Source of the DNA: Triglochin maritima
Taxonomy: Eukaryota > Streptophyta > Magnoliopsida > Alismatales > Juncaginaceae
Direction of reading: 5' to 3'
Length of the DNA: 64,000 nt
Assembly (NCBI GenBank): GCA_963682175.1
Contig: OY821789.1
Span: 7,998,001 to 8,062,000, forward strand
Part shown: positions 1-11,219 of the stretch, one piece after another
Layout: each line of letters begins with the position of its first letter
Numbering within the stretch: position 1 is the stretch's first letter
Notes under the pieces: generated by a model
Database searches by the model: none
The model's input: the letters and a program-made list of their open reading frames with translations, nothing else
What the model was told of the DNA's origin: nothing
Position numbers and translations under genes: made by a program

Positions 1-2326
1 ATTCTTTTTTTATGACTAGAGGAAGGAGGTTTTGACACATTTTGGCCTTTTGTGTTTCCATTTAGTAACTCCTAGTGTCCAAACAAAAATAGATACAATG
101 CATAAACGCAAATTTGTGTGTTACTATAATCTGCACCTGCATGCTATACCCTACATTTTTCGTTGGTTTTCTTTTGTTTTCTTATCATCCAGCTGATCTT
201 AGAAGAGCACATTAGAAGTCAAAACACTATTGCCCAAATTTAGGATAGTCCTACTGAAATGGTTGCAACTCCAGTTATAGCCATATAAGACTTGTATCTT
301 TAGGAGTGGTCAGTAGGGTTTTTTGTTTCAATATCCAACGTATCCTTCTAGGACTATCTATTTTACTTGAATACCTAGCGACCACATTCTTCCTAGTTTC
401 TTTTCTATCCTTTAAATTTTAACATTATTCTTGAGTGCCGATGGAAGGGCATCTGATTAATAGGGTCAATTAAAAAACCTCTTTCATTTAACTCCTCATT
501 ATCTTGCTCGTGCAGGAGCCTATTTTGGGGTAGTGGGATGACATTAATGTTGATGCCAATGGAAGGGTACAAAAAGTAAGATGAAGAAATAAGAAAAGTG
601 CAAGTAATGAAAAATACGAAGAAAGTCATCATACGAAATATGAATGTATGACATGTACGGAGGATATTGTAACAACAACCCCAACTCATAACGTTATACG
701 AATTAGCAATGAACACTCAAAAATTGCAAACCAATACCACGGCCTGCTTCCCTTAACTAATCAAGGTGTCTCACTGGTGTGTGCCCATCTGGTGCCATCT
801 AGAGACTGATCAGATCAAGCACTACTCAACTTTCTACCCAAGGCAACTCAAATAAGAATCGTTTCCCAATCGAAGACAGTTATTATCTTAATTCCTTGAT
901 TTGACAATTAAAGATCTTATAAGATCACCTTGATATCTTTGTCAATTCTAAATCACAGTCATGGAATAATAATAGATGTGTCCCCCACCTCTACACAGAT
1001 TCTCTCCATTACGTACTAAAATCACATGCTGACTATGATACAATTGACCCTTAGTTTATGTGCTTCTGAAAGAGAATAATAAAGCTTTTCATGCATGGTG
1101 TCATTCCAAATCGAAAATCAACACTTTAGGGAACAGCCAGGTTGGTGGTGGTTCATTTGTTGATTGTTTTCTGGCTGATACCTACCTATGGAAATCATCA
1201 ATTAGACAACAACCTCTCATGTAGGCTTCGGATCATTAGGTTAAAATGACAAGTTAGTTGTTGATTATTTTGCATGTAGGGTTTGTAACCTTAGTTGCTT
1301 AATTAGAAGAATGTTTTTTAGGTATAGTATGATATTTCGAAGTTCACAAGGATTCATTATTGGATTTTTTTAAAATTGTAAAAAAAAAATTATAGTTTTT
1401 CCCCAACATGACGAGCATTTTTAAGCTTTCGGAAACCCTAACTTCGGTAAATAAAAAATGACTATTGATTCACTTGGGGTCATTAGCTTTTAACGTCATT
1501 AGTACGAGTAATTTGAAAAATCACTCAAAAGCAAGTTGATATATCAAAATGAGTCTTGCCTATTCAGCTTCAGGAATCTGAATTTCACCTCAAAATCAAA
1601 TTACTAACTAATAAAAAGTTTTTACGAGATAAATTACATTTACATATTAGATGCTAACTTCTGAGAAGTTGGAAATAAGTATCATACTCAATTCTGAGAT
1701 GCCAAACACCAAAATCTGGTCTTCCAATTGTATCCTCTGAACTCATAGTACGCTATCTTTAGGGCTTTGACAGTAAAATCACATATAAGGGCAAACCTAT
1801 GGAACTAGGGTTTTGCAAGAGGCTGGCCATGCAGAGAAAGATGCATGATAAGATCGATCGAACTTCATTTCTCCATAGCATTCATTTGCTCAACAACACG
1901 GTACGTCCACAATGACAAACTGAAATTCACTTATGCATCAACCATCCCCTAACACTATTGGTGCACATCATGACATATAACACGTAACCACTAAGTGTCA
2001 CATAGGAAAAACAAACATAGCAATCCTACTCGTAGCTTGCATGTTTTGAAATTTAGTTTGCTCACCACATCTATAAAATCCAAGGACTTAGGTAATGGAT
2101 GATATCCAAATTTTTTTATAGGATATTGAACACAATTTGTGTTTATCAATGTCGGTCTATTTGTTTAATACCCTCTCCTAAACGTGATTTGTGATAGTTT
2201 TCTCTGCATCTACACCTACCTGAATATTACGGATTGGAGTGGGTGTCAACAAGTCGATTTACTTTAATCATATCTTGTGAAATTTAGTTAATCTAACTAC
2301 CACACGTACAAAACCTAACCAGGTAA
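1..2326. other. No gene recognised
   Basis: AT-rich sequence with stops in all frames and only short open frames. The 103-codon minus-strand frame near 405-716 has no family resemblance I can see. Nothing else is assigned up to the possible exon at about 2327. Confidence 0.5.
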
Positions 2327-2710
2327 CTTAGCTCTCGTGTTGGTAGGAAGAGAGAGAGAACTCTTTTCACGACGACCGAGTCGGTTAGGGCACCCTTAAC
2401 GGGGGTGCCCCGCCCGGGCGCCCTGGTCGGGCGCCCGGGCGCACCCCCGTTAACGGGCGGGGCGCCCGTGGGGCGCCCGCCCGGGCCACCCGCCCGGGCG
2501 CTTGCCCGGGCGGTGGGCGTCCCGGGCAGACGCCCGGGCGCCCATGGGAGGGGGACACATGTCCCCCTCCCATTGGTTATTATTATTTTTTTTTGAAATT
2601 TTTTTTGTTTGGGTTTTGTTATTAATGGATTGGGTATTTGTTATAAATGTGGGGTAATAAATTTTTGTAAGTAATTAAAATTAAGAAATTTCCAGAACCA
2701 ATACACTGTT

Positions 2711-2855
2711 TAATCACGGGTGCAATTTTTGATCACGGGTGCACTATTTTCAATCACGCGTGCACTTTTTGCAATCACGCGTGCACTTTTTGCAATCACG
2801 CGTGCACTATTTGCAATCACGCGTACACTATGTGCAATCACGCGTGAACAGTGCA
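2711..2855 (+). repeat. Tandem 20-21-bp repeats upstream of the transposase
   Basis: About seven units with core AATCACGCGTGCACTTTTTG lie between the left terminal region and the transposase TATA box. The core ACGCGTGC is nearly self-complementary. Units drift from CACGGGTGC on the left to CACGCGTGC on the right. The place and spacing would suit binding sites for the transposase or its ORF1 partner, which is inference. Confidence 0.85.
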
Positions 2856-2879
2856 ACAAATACATCCAAACCCTCCCAA

Positions 2880-2888
2880 CTATAAATA
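2880..2888 (+). promoter_or_regulatory. Probable TATA box of transposase 1
   Basis: CTATAAATA lies about 75 bp before the transposase ATG, just downstream of the tandem repeats, with a CT-rich leader in between. The same arrangement is kept in element 2. Confidence 0.6.
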
Positions 2889-2954
2889 CATCTATTTATC
2901 TCTTGATTCCTCACATTTCCTTAACTTCTCAACTTGTAGCTTCTTCTCTCATCA

Positions 2955-4262
2955 ATGTCGGATAATAGTTTAAACTCCGGTCAATCGGACGATGATAACT
3001 GGAATGAGACATTAAATCTAATGGACCGTGCTATTGAATTAGCCGGACAGGCTGTTTACGAAAGGACTACACGTCCTAAGCAGCGTCGAAGGAGAACGAC
3101 GAACCCAGATAGAGATCGTGAACTAGGTTACAGACGCCTTGTAGACGATTATTTCTCTGACAACCCTGTGTATTCTGATACTCTTTTCAGGACAAGATTT
3201 CGGATGAGAAAGCATGTCTTCCTGCGCATCCACAATGCCATCGAAGCATCTGATGTCTTCTTCCAACGAACACCGGACGCAACTGGTAGGATGAGCATCT
3301 CCGGTCTACAAAAAAGTACGGCAGCAATGCGAATGCTAGCATATGGCGTTGCCGCTGATGGGATCGATGAGTACCTACGAATGAGTGCGGCAACATCCAG
3401 AAATGCTCTCCTCAAATTCTGTGAAGGTGTTATTCGCATCTTCGGCCCTGAGTATTTACGTCGGCCAACTGCAAATGACTTGGCACGCCTACTTTACGTT
3501 GGTGAGCAACGTGGGTTTCCAGGTATGATGGGGAGTATCGATTGTATGCACTGGGAGTGGAAAAACTGCCCAGCTGCTTGGAAGGGACAACATCAAGGAC
3601 GTGCTGGGAAAGCAACTCTGATCCTTGAGGCGGTGGCATCGTACGACTTATGGATCTGGCACTCCTTCTTCGGAATACCGGGTTCATGCAATGACTTGAA
3701 CATCCTGCAACAATCTCCGGTTTTCGACGACATACTAGAAGGCCGAGCACCACATGTTAATTATGAGGTAAATGGTGTTCAATATGATATGGGATACTAT
3801 CTTACTGATGGTATTTATCCACAGTGGGCGGCCTTCATCCAATCCATCCTTCACCCTCACACCCCGAAGCACAGATTGTTTGCTGAAGTGCAGGAGGCAA
3901 CGCGTAAAGATGTTGAACGCGCTTTCGGAGTGTTGCAAGCGAGGTTCGCGATCATCAGAAACCCGGCTCTTGCCTGGAGCAAGGACGTTCTGTCCAAAAT
4001 AATGACAGCTTGTATCATCATGCATAACATGATAGTGGAGGACGAACGCGACTGTTATGCTAATTTTGGAGATATTCGCGAATTTATGGAAGATCGTCCT
4101 GGAACTTCAGCTGAGGCAACGTCGTATTCGACCGATCGTATAGCGGATATTCACGAGTTTTTTGTCAATCAAGATCGAGTGCGTGACAGGAACCAACATT
4201 TGGATCTGAAAGGCGATTTAATTGAGCATATATGGCAACGCTACGGAAGAGGAGCGGTTTGA
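2955..4262 (+). CDS. PIF/Harbinger DDE transposase (HARBI1-like nuclease), copy 1
   Basis: A 435-aa protein of the plant PIF/Harbinger transposase family. Such proteins cut and join element ends at TNA-type targets in the nucleus and normally need the ORF1 SANT/Myb-like partner. The N-terminus is acidic, followed by a basic stretch (PKQRRRRTTNP, about residues 41-51) and a helical region with RMRKHVFLRI. The catalytic triad is visible: Asp196 in GSIDCMHWEW, Asp247 in PGSCNDLN, Glu321 in RKDVERAFGVLQ. ACIIMHNMIVEDE follows as usual. The frame is uninterrupted, has no obvious intron, and starts at the first ATG after the TATA box and leader. It differs from copy 2 at 11 residues. It looks functional. 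Confidence 0.95.
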   Translation: MSDNSLNSGQSDDDNWNETLNLMDRAIELAGQAVYERTTRPKQRRRRTTNPDRDRELGYRRLVDDYFSDNPVYSDTLFRTRFRMRKHVFLRIHNAIEASDVFFQRTPDATGRMSISGLQKSTAAMRMLAYGVAADGIDEYLRMSAATSRNALLKFCEGVIRIFGPEYLRRPTANDLARLLYVGEQRGFPGMMGSIDCMHWEWKNCPAAWKGQHQGRAGKATLILEAVASYDLWIWHSFFGIPGSCNDLNILQQSPVFDDILEGRAPHVNYEVNGVQYDMGYYLTDGIYPQWAAFIQSILHPHTPKHRLFAEVQEATRKDVERAFGVLQARFAIIRNPALAWSKDVLSKIMTACIIMHNMIVEDERDCYANFGDIREFMEDRPGTSAEATSYSTDRIADIHEFFVNQDRVRDRNQHLDLKGDLIEHIWQRYGRGAV

Positions 4263-4851
4263 AAATCAGTTAACGTAGTTGGTCATGTAGTATTTAAAAG
4301 TTGAGTTTATGTAATATGTACTGTTGTTTCTTAACTTTGATCGTAATATTTCCTATTTCAGTTTGTCTTAAATGTAACGTGGCTCCGTAATATTTAATAA
4401 TAATTTCGTGATTTACCAGTAAGAATTAACAATATTTCGAGTTAAAATATAATTATAATGTAATTAAAATTAGATTTATATAAAATGTAATTTGTTAAAT
4501 GTTGTGTGAGAATTAAATTTGTTTAATTAAGAAATGATGTGGATGAAAGAGAGTGTAGGGTGGGTGGGGGTAGCCTGGGCATGGGTAAGGGGTTTTTTTG
4601 GGTGGGTTGGGTGAGCTGACGTGGCAGAGGGAGAAGCTGACGTGGCAGAGAGAGAGTGCAGGGCGCCCGGGGGTAGCCCAGGCGCTGTTAAATATGCTCT
4701 TAGTCTTGCTGATGCAAAGGCATCTAAATCAATGTCAGGAGTTTTTGCTTCCAAGTTGAGACATCCATCACTTCGTGGGAAAAGCAGTGTTGTCAAGAAG
4801 CCGCTTTTGAGGGAAATTAAGTATGGGATGCAAAATCCTGTCCCGATTTGA

Positions 4852-6061
4852 TGGCGTTTCACTTCTTTGGTGTTGAGTGGAAATGTTGTGGTGTGGTGTT
4901 TGGAATAATTGGTCAATCGTGCTATGATTAAGTTTAGGTTTCTTTCTGTGTCACTGATTCCTACAAATACAATAAATTTATATAATGATTGTTTGCATGT
5001 ATGACAATTATGCGACTATGAAAAATATTGATACCATAGTACCTTTTTGCTTGTATATTTTTTCGAAGGAAGCTCAAATGTATTTGATTCAACACAAATA
5101 TGAGAATAACTGTTTTGTGAAATTTGCATTGCCCTTCCAATTGTTGTCGCACAAGCATTAAGTCGTTAACATGCAAAAGTGAATTAAAAATATTGGTTCA
5201 GTTACCAACTCATGTTAATACTTAATAGGTAGATCCCTTGTCTTGCATTAACCTTAATTTGAGATTGAATTACAATATGTGTGTTACATGTTGATATATA
5301 CTTATAAAATACCAAATGCATTTAAAAGAATAATTTGAATTTGGAGTTTTTGGGCTGTGTCTAGGACCTTTTGTTACAGTTTTCTAACCTTCGATGCAAA
5401 CTATGATCGAGTAAAACAAATATTTGAGTTTGTTGAATATCATCGCATCTACCCTCCAAATATTTCAAAAATATTTTATTGTTAATCTTCTTCAATCCCT
5501 TAGAGAACATGTGGTAAAAATCTTGCAAATTTTAGCTAAATGAAAACTAAATCCGTCATTAGTCATATTATCGTTATCGTATAGACTATAAATATGCTAA
5601 GGTCCATATATGATCGGGCTGGACCTTAGTAATGATGGGCCGTCCTGACTTCCACCTGGTGTTCTAAATGTTTTGCTTTTGTTAAGTTAAATGGGTTTCG
5701 ACCCAATCAAATTTAAATTCTCGGTACAAAAAATTAGTGTCCAGTCCAAAAAGATTTACAACAAAGATCACCGACTGAGCAATGTTTTCTAAAAATAATT
5801 CCATGTGTTCTACGTCATGAAGTTTAACTGCACAAGTTTATAATATTCAGATCAAAATTATCAAAGTTCATGACAAGATATAAGTTATAGACGAGTTATA
5901 CTTCTTTGGAGAACTTAAGAAAAAACAAGCAAACCAGAATTACGTTCGAAATCTAACCTCGTGAATTTTTTTGTTCTTTTATATTTTGGTGTTACGAAAA
6001 ATTCTCAAAAATTCACTTTAAAATTACAAATCTTACATCTTCTTATCAAGGAATGCCTCGG
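4852..6061. other. No gene recognised between the two PIF elements
   Basis: AT-rich sequence. If the split exon is real, its 3' untranslated region would be the first few hundred bases. Nothing else can be assigned. Confidence 0.5.
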
Positions 6062-6286
6062 TTAGGGCACCCCCGTTAACGGGCACGTGGTCGGGCGGTG
6101 GGCGACCCGGGCAGACGCTCGGGCGCCCAAGGGAGGGGGACACGTGTCCCCCTCCGATTGGTTAATTTTTTTATATTTATTAATTGGATGTTTTGTTATT
6201 AATGGATTGGGTATTTGTTATAAATGTGGGGTAATAATTTTTTGTAAGTGATTAAAATTAAGAAATTGATAGAACCAATACACTGT

Positions 6287-6455
6287 TTAATCACGGGTGC
6301 AGTATTTAATCACGGGTGCACTATTTTCAATCACGCGTGCACTGTTTTCAATCACGCGTGCACTGTTTTCAATCACACGTGCACTATTTGCAATCACGTG
6401 TGCACTTTAATCACGCTTCCAAAGAGTAAACTGTGCAATCACGCGTGAACGGTGC
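6287..6455 (+). repeat. Tandem repeats upstream of transposase 2
   Basis: Counterpart of the array in element 1: units of AATCACGCGTGCACTGTTTT and variants. Unit number and spacer sequence differ from element 1 (some CACACGTGC, one CACGCTTCC), although the neighbouring coding region is about 99% identical. The array therefore changes faster than the gene. Confidence 0.85.
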
Positions 6456-6556
6456 AACAAATACATCCAAACCCTCCCAACTATAAATACATCTATCTAT
6501 CTCCTGATTCCTCACATTTCCTTAACTTCTCATCTTGTTAACTTCTTCTCTCATCA

Positions 6557-7864
6557 ATGTCGAATAATAGTTTAAACTCCGGTCAATCCGACGATGATAA
6601 CTGGAATGAGACATTAAATCTAATGGACCGTGCTATTGAATTAGCCGGACAGGTTGTTTACGAAAGGACTACACGTCCTAAGCAGCGTCGAAGGAGAACG
6701 ACGAACCCAGATAGAGATCGTGAACTAGGTTACAGACGCCTTGTAGACGATTATTTCTCTGACAACCCTGTGTATTCTAATACTCTTTTCAGGACAAGAT
6801 TTCGGATGAGAAAGCATGTCTTCCTGCGCATCCACAATGCCATCGAAGCATCTGATGTCTTCTTCCAACGAACACCAGACGCAACTGGTAGGATGAGCAT
6901 CTCCGGTCTACAAAAAAGTACGGCAGCAATGCGAATGCTAGCATATGGCGTTGCCGCTGATGGGATCGATGAGTACCTACGAATGAGTGCGGCAACATTC
7001 AGAAATGCTCTCCTCAAATTCTGTGAAGGTGTTATTCGCATCTTCGGCCCTGAGTATTTACGTCGGCCAACTGCAAATGACTTGGCACGCCTACTTTACG
7101 TTGGTGAGCAACGTGGGTTTCCAGGTATGATGGGGAGTATCGATTGTATGCACTGGGAGTGGAAAAACTGCACAGCTGCTTGGAAGGGACAACATCAAGG
7201 GCGTGCTGGGAAAACAACTCTGATCCTTGAGGCGGTGGCATCGTACGACTTATGGATCTGGCACTCCTTCTTCGGAATACCGGGTTCATGCAATGACTTG
7301 AACGTTCTGCAACAATCTCCGGTTTTCGACGACATACTAGAAGGCCGAGCAGCACCTGTTAATTATGAGGTAAATGGTGTTCAATATTATATGGGATACT
7401 ATCTTACTGATGGTATTTATCCACAGTGGGCGGCCTTCATCCAATCCATCCTTCACCCTCACACCCCGAAGCACAGATTGTTTGCTGAAGTGCAGGAGGC
7501 AACGCGTAAAGATGTTGAACGCGCTTTCGGAGTGTTGCAAGCGAGGTTCGCGATCATCAGAAACCCGGCTCTTGTCTGGAGCAAGGACGTTCTGTCCAAA
7601 ATAATGACAGCTTGTATCATCATGCATAACATGATAGTGGAGGACGAACGCGACTGTTATGCTAATTTTGGAGATATTCGCGAATTTATGGAAGATCGTC
7701 CTGGAACTTCAGCTGAGGCAACGTCGTATTCGACCGATCGTATAGCGGATATTCACGAGTTTTTTGTCAATCAAGATCGAGTGCGTGACAGGAACCAACA
7801 TTTGGATCTGAAAGGCGATTTAATTGAGCATATATGGCAACGCTACGGAAGAGGAGCGGTTTGA
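6557..7864 (+). CDS. PIF/Harbinger DDE transposase, copy 2
   Basis: A 435-aa protein of the same length and frame as copy 1, with the same Asp196, Asp247 and Glu321 and no stop or frameshift. Eleven residues differ, among them Asp3/Asn, Ala33/Val, Pro/Thr in KNCPAAW, Ala/Thr in GKATLIL, and Asp/Tyr in VQYDMGYY. Most nucleotide differences I found change the protein. A TATA box lies in CTATAAATACA about 75 bp before the ATG. It is likely expressible. Whether all 11 changes are tolerated cannot be told from sequence, and Asp to Tyr in the otherwise shared QYDMGYYL segment is the one most likely to matter. Confidence 0.94.
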   Translation: MSNNSLNSGQSDDDNWNETLNLMDRAIELAGQVVYERTTRPKQRRRRTTNPDRDRELGYRRLVDDYFSDNPVYSNTLFRTRFRMRKHVFLRIHNAIEASDVFFQRTPDATGRMSISGLQKSTAAMRMLAYGVAADGIDEYLRMSAATFRNALLKFCEGVIRIFGPEYLRRPTANDLARLLYVGEQRGFPGMMGSIDCMHWEWKNCTAAWKGQHQGRAGKTTLILEAVASYDLWIWHSFFGIPGSCNDLNVLQQSPVFDDILEGRAAPVNYEVNGVQYYMGYYLTDGIYPQWAAFIQSILHPHTPKHRLFAEVQEATRKDVERAFGVLQARFAIIRNPALVWSKDVLSKIMTACIIMHNMIVEDERDCYANFGDIREFMEDRPGTSAEATSYSTDRIADIHEFFVNQDRVRDRNQHLDLKGDLIEHIWQRYGRGAV

Positions 7865-8283
7865 AAATCAGTTAACGTAGTTGGTCATGTAGTATTTAAA
7901 AGTTGAGTTTATGTAATATGTACTGTTGTTTCTTAACTTTGATCGTAATATTTCCTATTTCAGTTTGTCTTAAATGTAACGTGGCTCCGTAATATTTAAT
8001 AATAATTTCGTGATTTACCAGTAAGAATTAACAATATTTCGAGTTAAAATATAATTATAATGTAATTAAAATTAGATTTATATAAAATGTAATTTGTTAA
8101 ATGTTGTGTGAGAATTAAATTTGTTTAATTAAGAAATGATGTGGATGAAAGAGAGTGTAGGGTGGGTGGGGGTAGCCTGGGCATGGGTAAGGGGTTTTTT
8201 TGGGTGGGTTGGGTGAGCTGACGTGGCAGAGAGAGAAGCTGACGTGGCAGAGAGAGAGTGCAGGGCGCCCGGGGTAGCTCTTA

Positions 8284-10304
8284 GGTCATGTTATATACAC
8301 ATCCGTATCCCATTATTGGGTTACGTCGGTGTTCGGTTGAACTTTAGTTTAAGTGAGAATTTGAGTCCATATATACATGGTCTTATTATCCCAACACAAC
8401 ACATCATCGAACATAGTTGTGTATGATCCAATGTAGTCGGTTGACTAGCTTAATTTAGAACAAGTGACGACCTTAGTTAATTTGAAAAGGAAAATTGATT
8501 AATCGAATCCTAGGTAGCCATGAAAGTAGATTCACATAACTGTATAGTTTTTTTATGCTAATCATGTAAATTATATTGATCGTCATCTCCTAATCCCTAT
8601 GTGATCATTATCCTTGTCAGAAGGTCATCTTCGATATGCATATATCTATGACTATATTTATTTTGGTTTCAAGTAATAATTTTTTTTAAAAGCAAACAAA
8701 ATGATATATTTTTTGGTGCCAACACATAAATAAAATGAGTAAATTTTTTTGTCCTTGAATAACTGACGTAAGTGCCTCTAATGTATTTGCTCCAGTACGT
8801 GAAAAATAGATGTCTTCAAATACTGAAATTGCATAGGTTGGTGGATCGGTGGGTTTTGATTTTTTTGGTGCTGCAACCCTCCTTATGCGGGGTGGCCGTA
8901 GATTAATCTTTAAGTTTAAAGTTTAGTTAGAGTGGAGAAGAGTAGAAAATGAATATGTGATTATATGTGTATTAATGTAGATATCAAAAATCCTTGAATA
9001 AAACATGCAAGTTGAAGAAAAAATGTTGTATATATAGAGGAACATATGTAATTATTATATGCTCGCTTGCACATAGGCCACAATCATATTTCAGTATTCG
9101 GTTTCCTATGTTATACTTAGTTTTTTTAAGTTATTGGGATAAAAAAAAGACTTCCTTTATTCATGCTTAATTCTGTTCAAATTACTGAGATTAAGTTTTC
9201 CATATTTTAGTGTACTTAACTTCGTTTAAATTAACGAGATCAAGTTTCCTCTGTTTTGCACTTTTGCTGTACGTTTTCTTTTTTAAATTATTGGGATGAA
9301 CAGAAGAAGTTCTTAGTAATTCAACCCCTTCTGTTATTCAGTAATCCTCAAATATATAGGTGGGCTTTGTATTTCTGATTTAAAGCTTAACGACCCAAAA
9401 TTAAGGATATAACTATAATTGGACAACCTCGTATCGTATGAGTAGTTAATTTCTTCTAGAAAATGGTTAACAATTACCCAAAAAAAGAAAGTTGTAAATA
9501 TCACTTTCCTTAGTTATTCATTACTTGAAGGATTTCCAATTTCCAAACATAACACAGCCTATATATAGTTGCCCAAACATAGTACTCACTCACCTTAGTG
9601 AACAACCAACCTCCATGAAAAATGACATTTTTGCTACCTTGATGCAAATGTTATTACATTTTCTTATTAAAATATAAATAGAGAAGTGCCTTCTTTTAGG
9701 ATTCATATGTCACAATATTCACTTTTGATGAAATCGACACATTTTGAACTGTTTAACTTAAACCAACCACCTCAAGCTCAACTTCACGTTGCAACAAACT
9801 ACACTATATCGGAATCATCCCCTTTAGTTGCGAAGTAGAAGTGTTAAGGCATCAGTTCATGATCGCTAAGTTTTATTCCTAATTATGGTAAAAAGAATAT
9901 TGAATCATATATTGATATATAGTCTCGATACAATCAAATCAAAGGTTAAGTAATTACTATGCATTTTTATGTTTTCTTTTATATGATTTTCATTAAAAAT
10001 GACGAAAAATATATTGCTCCAATACCACTCAAGTATATTCTAAAACCAACTACCATCCTTGAACTATACTTTCTTATGTTACACGCAAAGTTTGATTTGG
10101 TTTCATTTCTACCACACAATTTCCAACTCTAGCTGTCTTCTTTACGATGACTTCTAATCTCCTATTCTTTTTCTAGGTGATTAACTACATTTATTACCTT
10201 GGTCATTCCCCTTAAATTGGCCTAAATAAGTAGATGTGCACGTGCAACTCGAGAATCATGAATATTAATGTTCTCTTTTTGTTGGTTTGCTCTTTAGTGT
10301 CAAC
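8284..10304. other. No gene recognised
   Basis: AT-rich sequence. Between about 9110 and 9310 a degenerate motif (TTCAAATTACTGAGATTAAG and variants) recurs three or four times at about 60-90-bp spacing. No coding potential was recognised. Confidence 0.45.
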
Positions 10305-10312
10305 AGCCCGAT

Positions 10313-10534
10313 TAGGACTGAGTTCGGTCCGGTCTGGACCAGACTGGACTCGGATGCTCTCTAGGGTCCGAATTGAAGACTGGACCGGTCAGATTCGGTT
10401 CGGTCCGGTCCAAAAATTCGGACCAGATCAAATTTTTATGGGAATTTTTGGATTTTAGACCGGGACCGGACCGGACGAAACCCGAATCGGTCCCAAGGTC
10501 CAGACCGAACCGGACTGAAAATTATCCTCCCCTG
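10313..10534. mobile_element. hAT-type MITE, GGTCCGGACC family, copy 1 (222 bp)
   Basis: Flanked by an 8-bp duplication with one mismatch: AGCCCGAT (10305-10312) and AGCCCAAT (10535-10542). The interior is almost entirely variants of TTCGGTCCGGTCC and GGACCGGACC. The ends resemble TAGGACTGAG and its degraded complement. The 8-bp duplication places it with hAT elements. Copies 2 and 3 lie at 38274 and 63325. Confidence 0.82.
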
Positions 10535-10948
10535 AGCCCAATACCTTCTAATGAATAGTCTTCCTTCTTGTCACTATTTGTAATCACGGGCAAATAAAGT
10601 TAGGAAAAAATAAATCATTCTTTTAGACTATTATTCATTAGGTTTTGTCATCATTTGTTAATTCCAAAAAGTTCTGAATAACGGGTGAGTTGTCATATTA
10701 TTCACACTTTTCCCAGCTCACATGGGATTAAAAACCCATATGCACGTGAAGCTTCTGAAATTGCACATATTATCACGTCAACTCATAGTATAACGTCAAC
10801 ATATATTAAATTGAATGGCTAAAGTAGATTATGTAATGTGCAATTTCTAAACTTAATATAGAGTTTCCTAGCCGTAGAAAGGATTTACGAATTCTAGAGG
10901 GTCCAAATTACTCATATTTGCAAATGACACACTTTGATCGAATCCTAA

Positions 10949-11216
10949 GAGCACCGCTAACGTTCCCCGTCCAAATTAGTCCATTGTTGGGTTTTTTTGT
11001 TTTGATTTTTAAAAAAATTTGTTTGAATTTTGTTTGAATTTTTTTGAAAATATGTTTTATAATTGTTTTAATTTTTAGAATTTTTTTAAATTTTTTTCCA
11101 AGATGTGAATAGTGTAGTAAAGAGAGAGAAAAATGGGTTGGGGAGATAGAAAGCTGATGTGGAAGAGAGAGAGAACGCTCGTGACCGGATCGTCCAAGTC
11201 ATGGTTAGTGATGACC
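10949..11216. mobile_element. Tourist-like (PIF/Harbinger) MITE, 268 bp
   Basis: TAA duplications lie at 10946-10948 and 11217-11219. Left end GAGCACCGCTAACG, right end (complement) GGTCATCACTAACC. The right part contains GAAAGCTGATGTGGAAGAGAG, echoing the GCTGACGTGGCAGAG motif of the large PIF elements here. It is non-coding and AT-rich inside. Confidence 0.78.
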
Positions 11217-11219
11217 TAA

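Larger units (their letters stand above)
2388..4699 (+). mobile_element. PIF/Harbinger element 1, transposase-only, 2312 bp
   Basis: TTA target duplications lie at 2385-2387 and 4700-4702. The ends are imperfect inverted repeats: left GGGCACCCTTAACGG, right (complement) GAGCATATTTAACAGCGCC. Next to the left end is a very GC-rich segment (2400-2570) built of GCCCGGGCGCC-type palindromes. The single gene is the transposase. The SANT/Myb-like ORF1 that PIF elements normally carry is absent. Near the right end GCTGACGTGGCAGAG occurs twice. The intact transposase and clean ends suggest a recent insertion. Confidence 0.92.
2327..4851 (+). pseudogene. Possible host coding exon split by a PIF/Harbinger insertion
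   Basis: If the element at 2388-4699 and one copy of its TTA duplication are removed, an open frame of about 69 codons runs from about 2327 to a TGA at 4849-4851. The left part reads through RTLFTTTESV and continues after the insertion as SLADAKASKSMSG and then LRHPSLRGKSS. An AG at 2345-2346 could be a splice acceptor. I do not recognise the protein and see no upstream exons in the first 2.3 kb. It may be the last exon of a gene or a chance frame. The right half is now fused in frame to sequence from the transposon 3' end (ATG at 4621). Confidence 0.3.
6065..8280 (+). mobile_element. PIF/Harbinger element 2, transposase-only, 2216 bp
   Basis: TTA duplications lie at 6062-6064 and 8281-8283. 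It is a near-identical sister of element 1 from the subterminal region through the 3' non-coding part. The GC-rich left end is shortened (about 6065-6155), and the right end lacks the last part of the inverted repeat, stopping at CGGGGTAGCTC. It is likely a recent product of the same family, possibly with abortive repair at the right end. Confidence 0.92.

Noticed and set aside
2385..2596. GC-rich Pro/Gly/Arg-rich frames on both strands
   Set aside because: They lie in the palindromic GC-rich end of PIF element 1 and have no domain.
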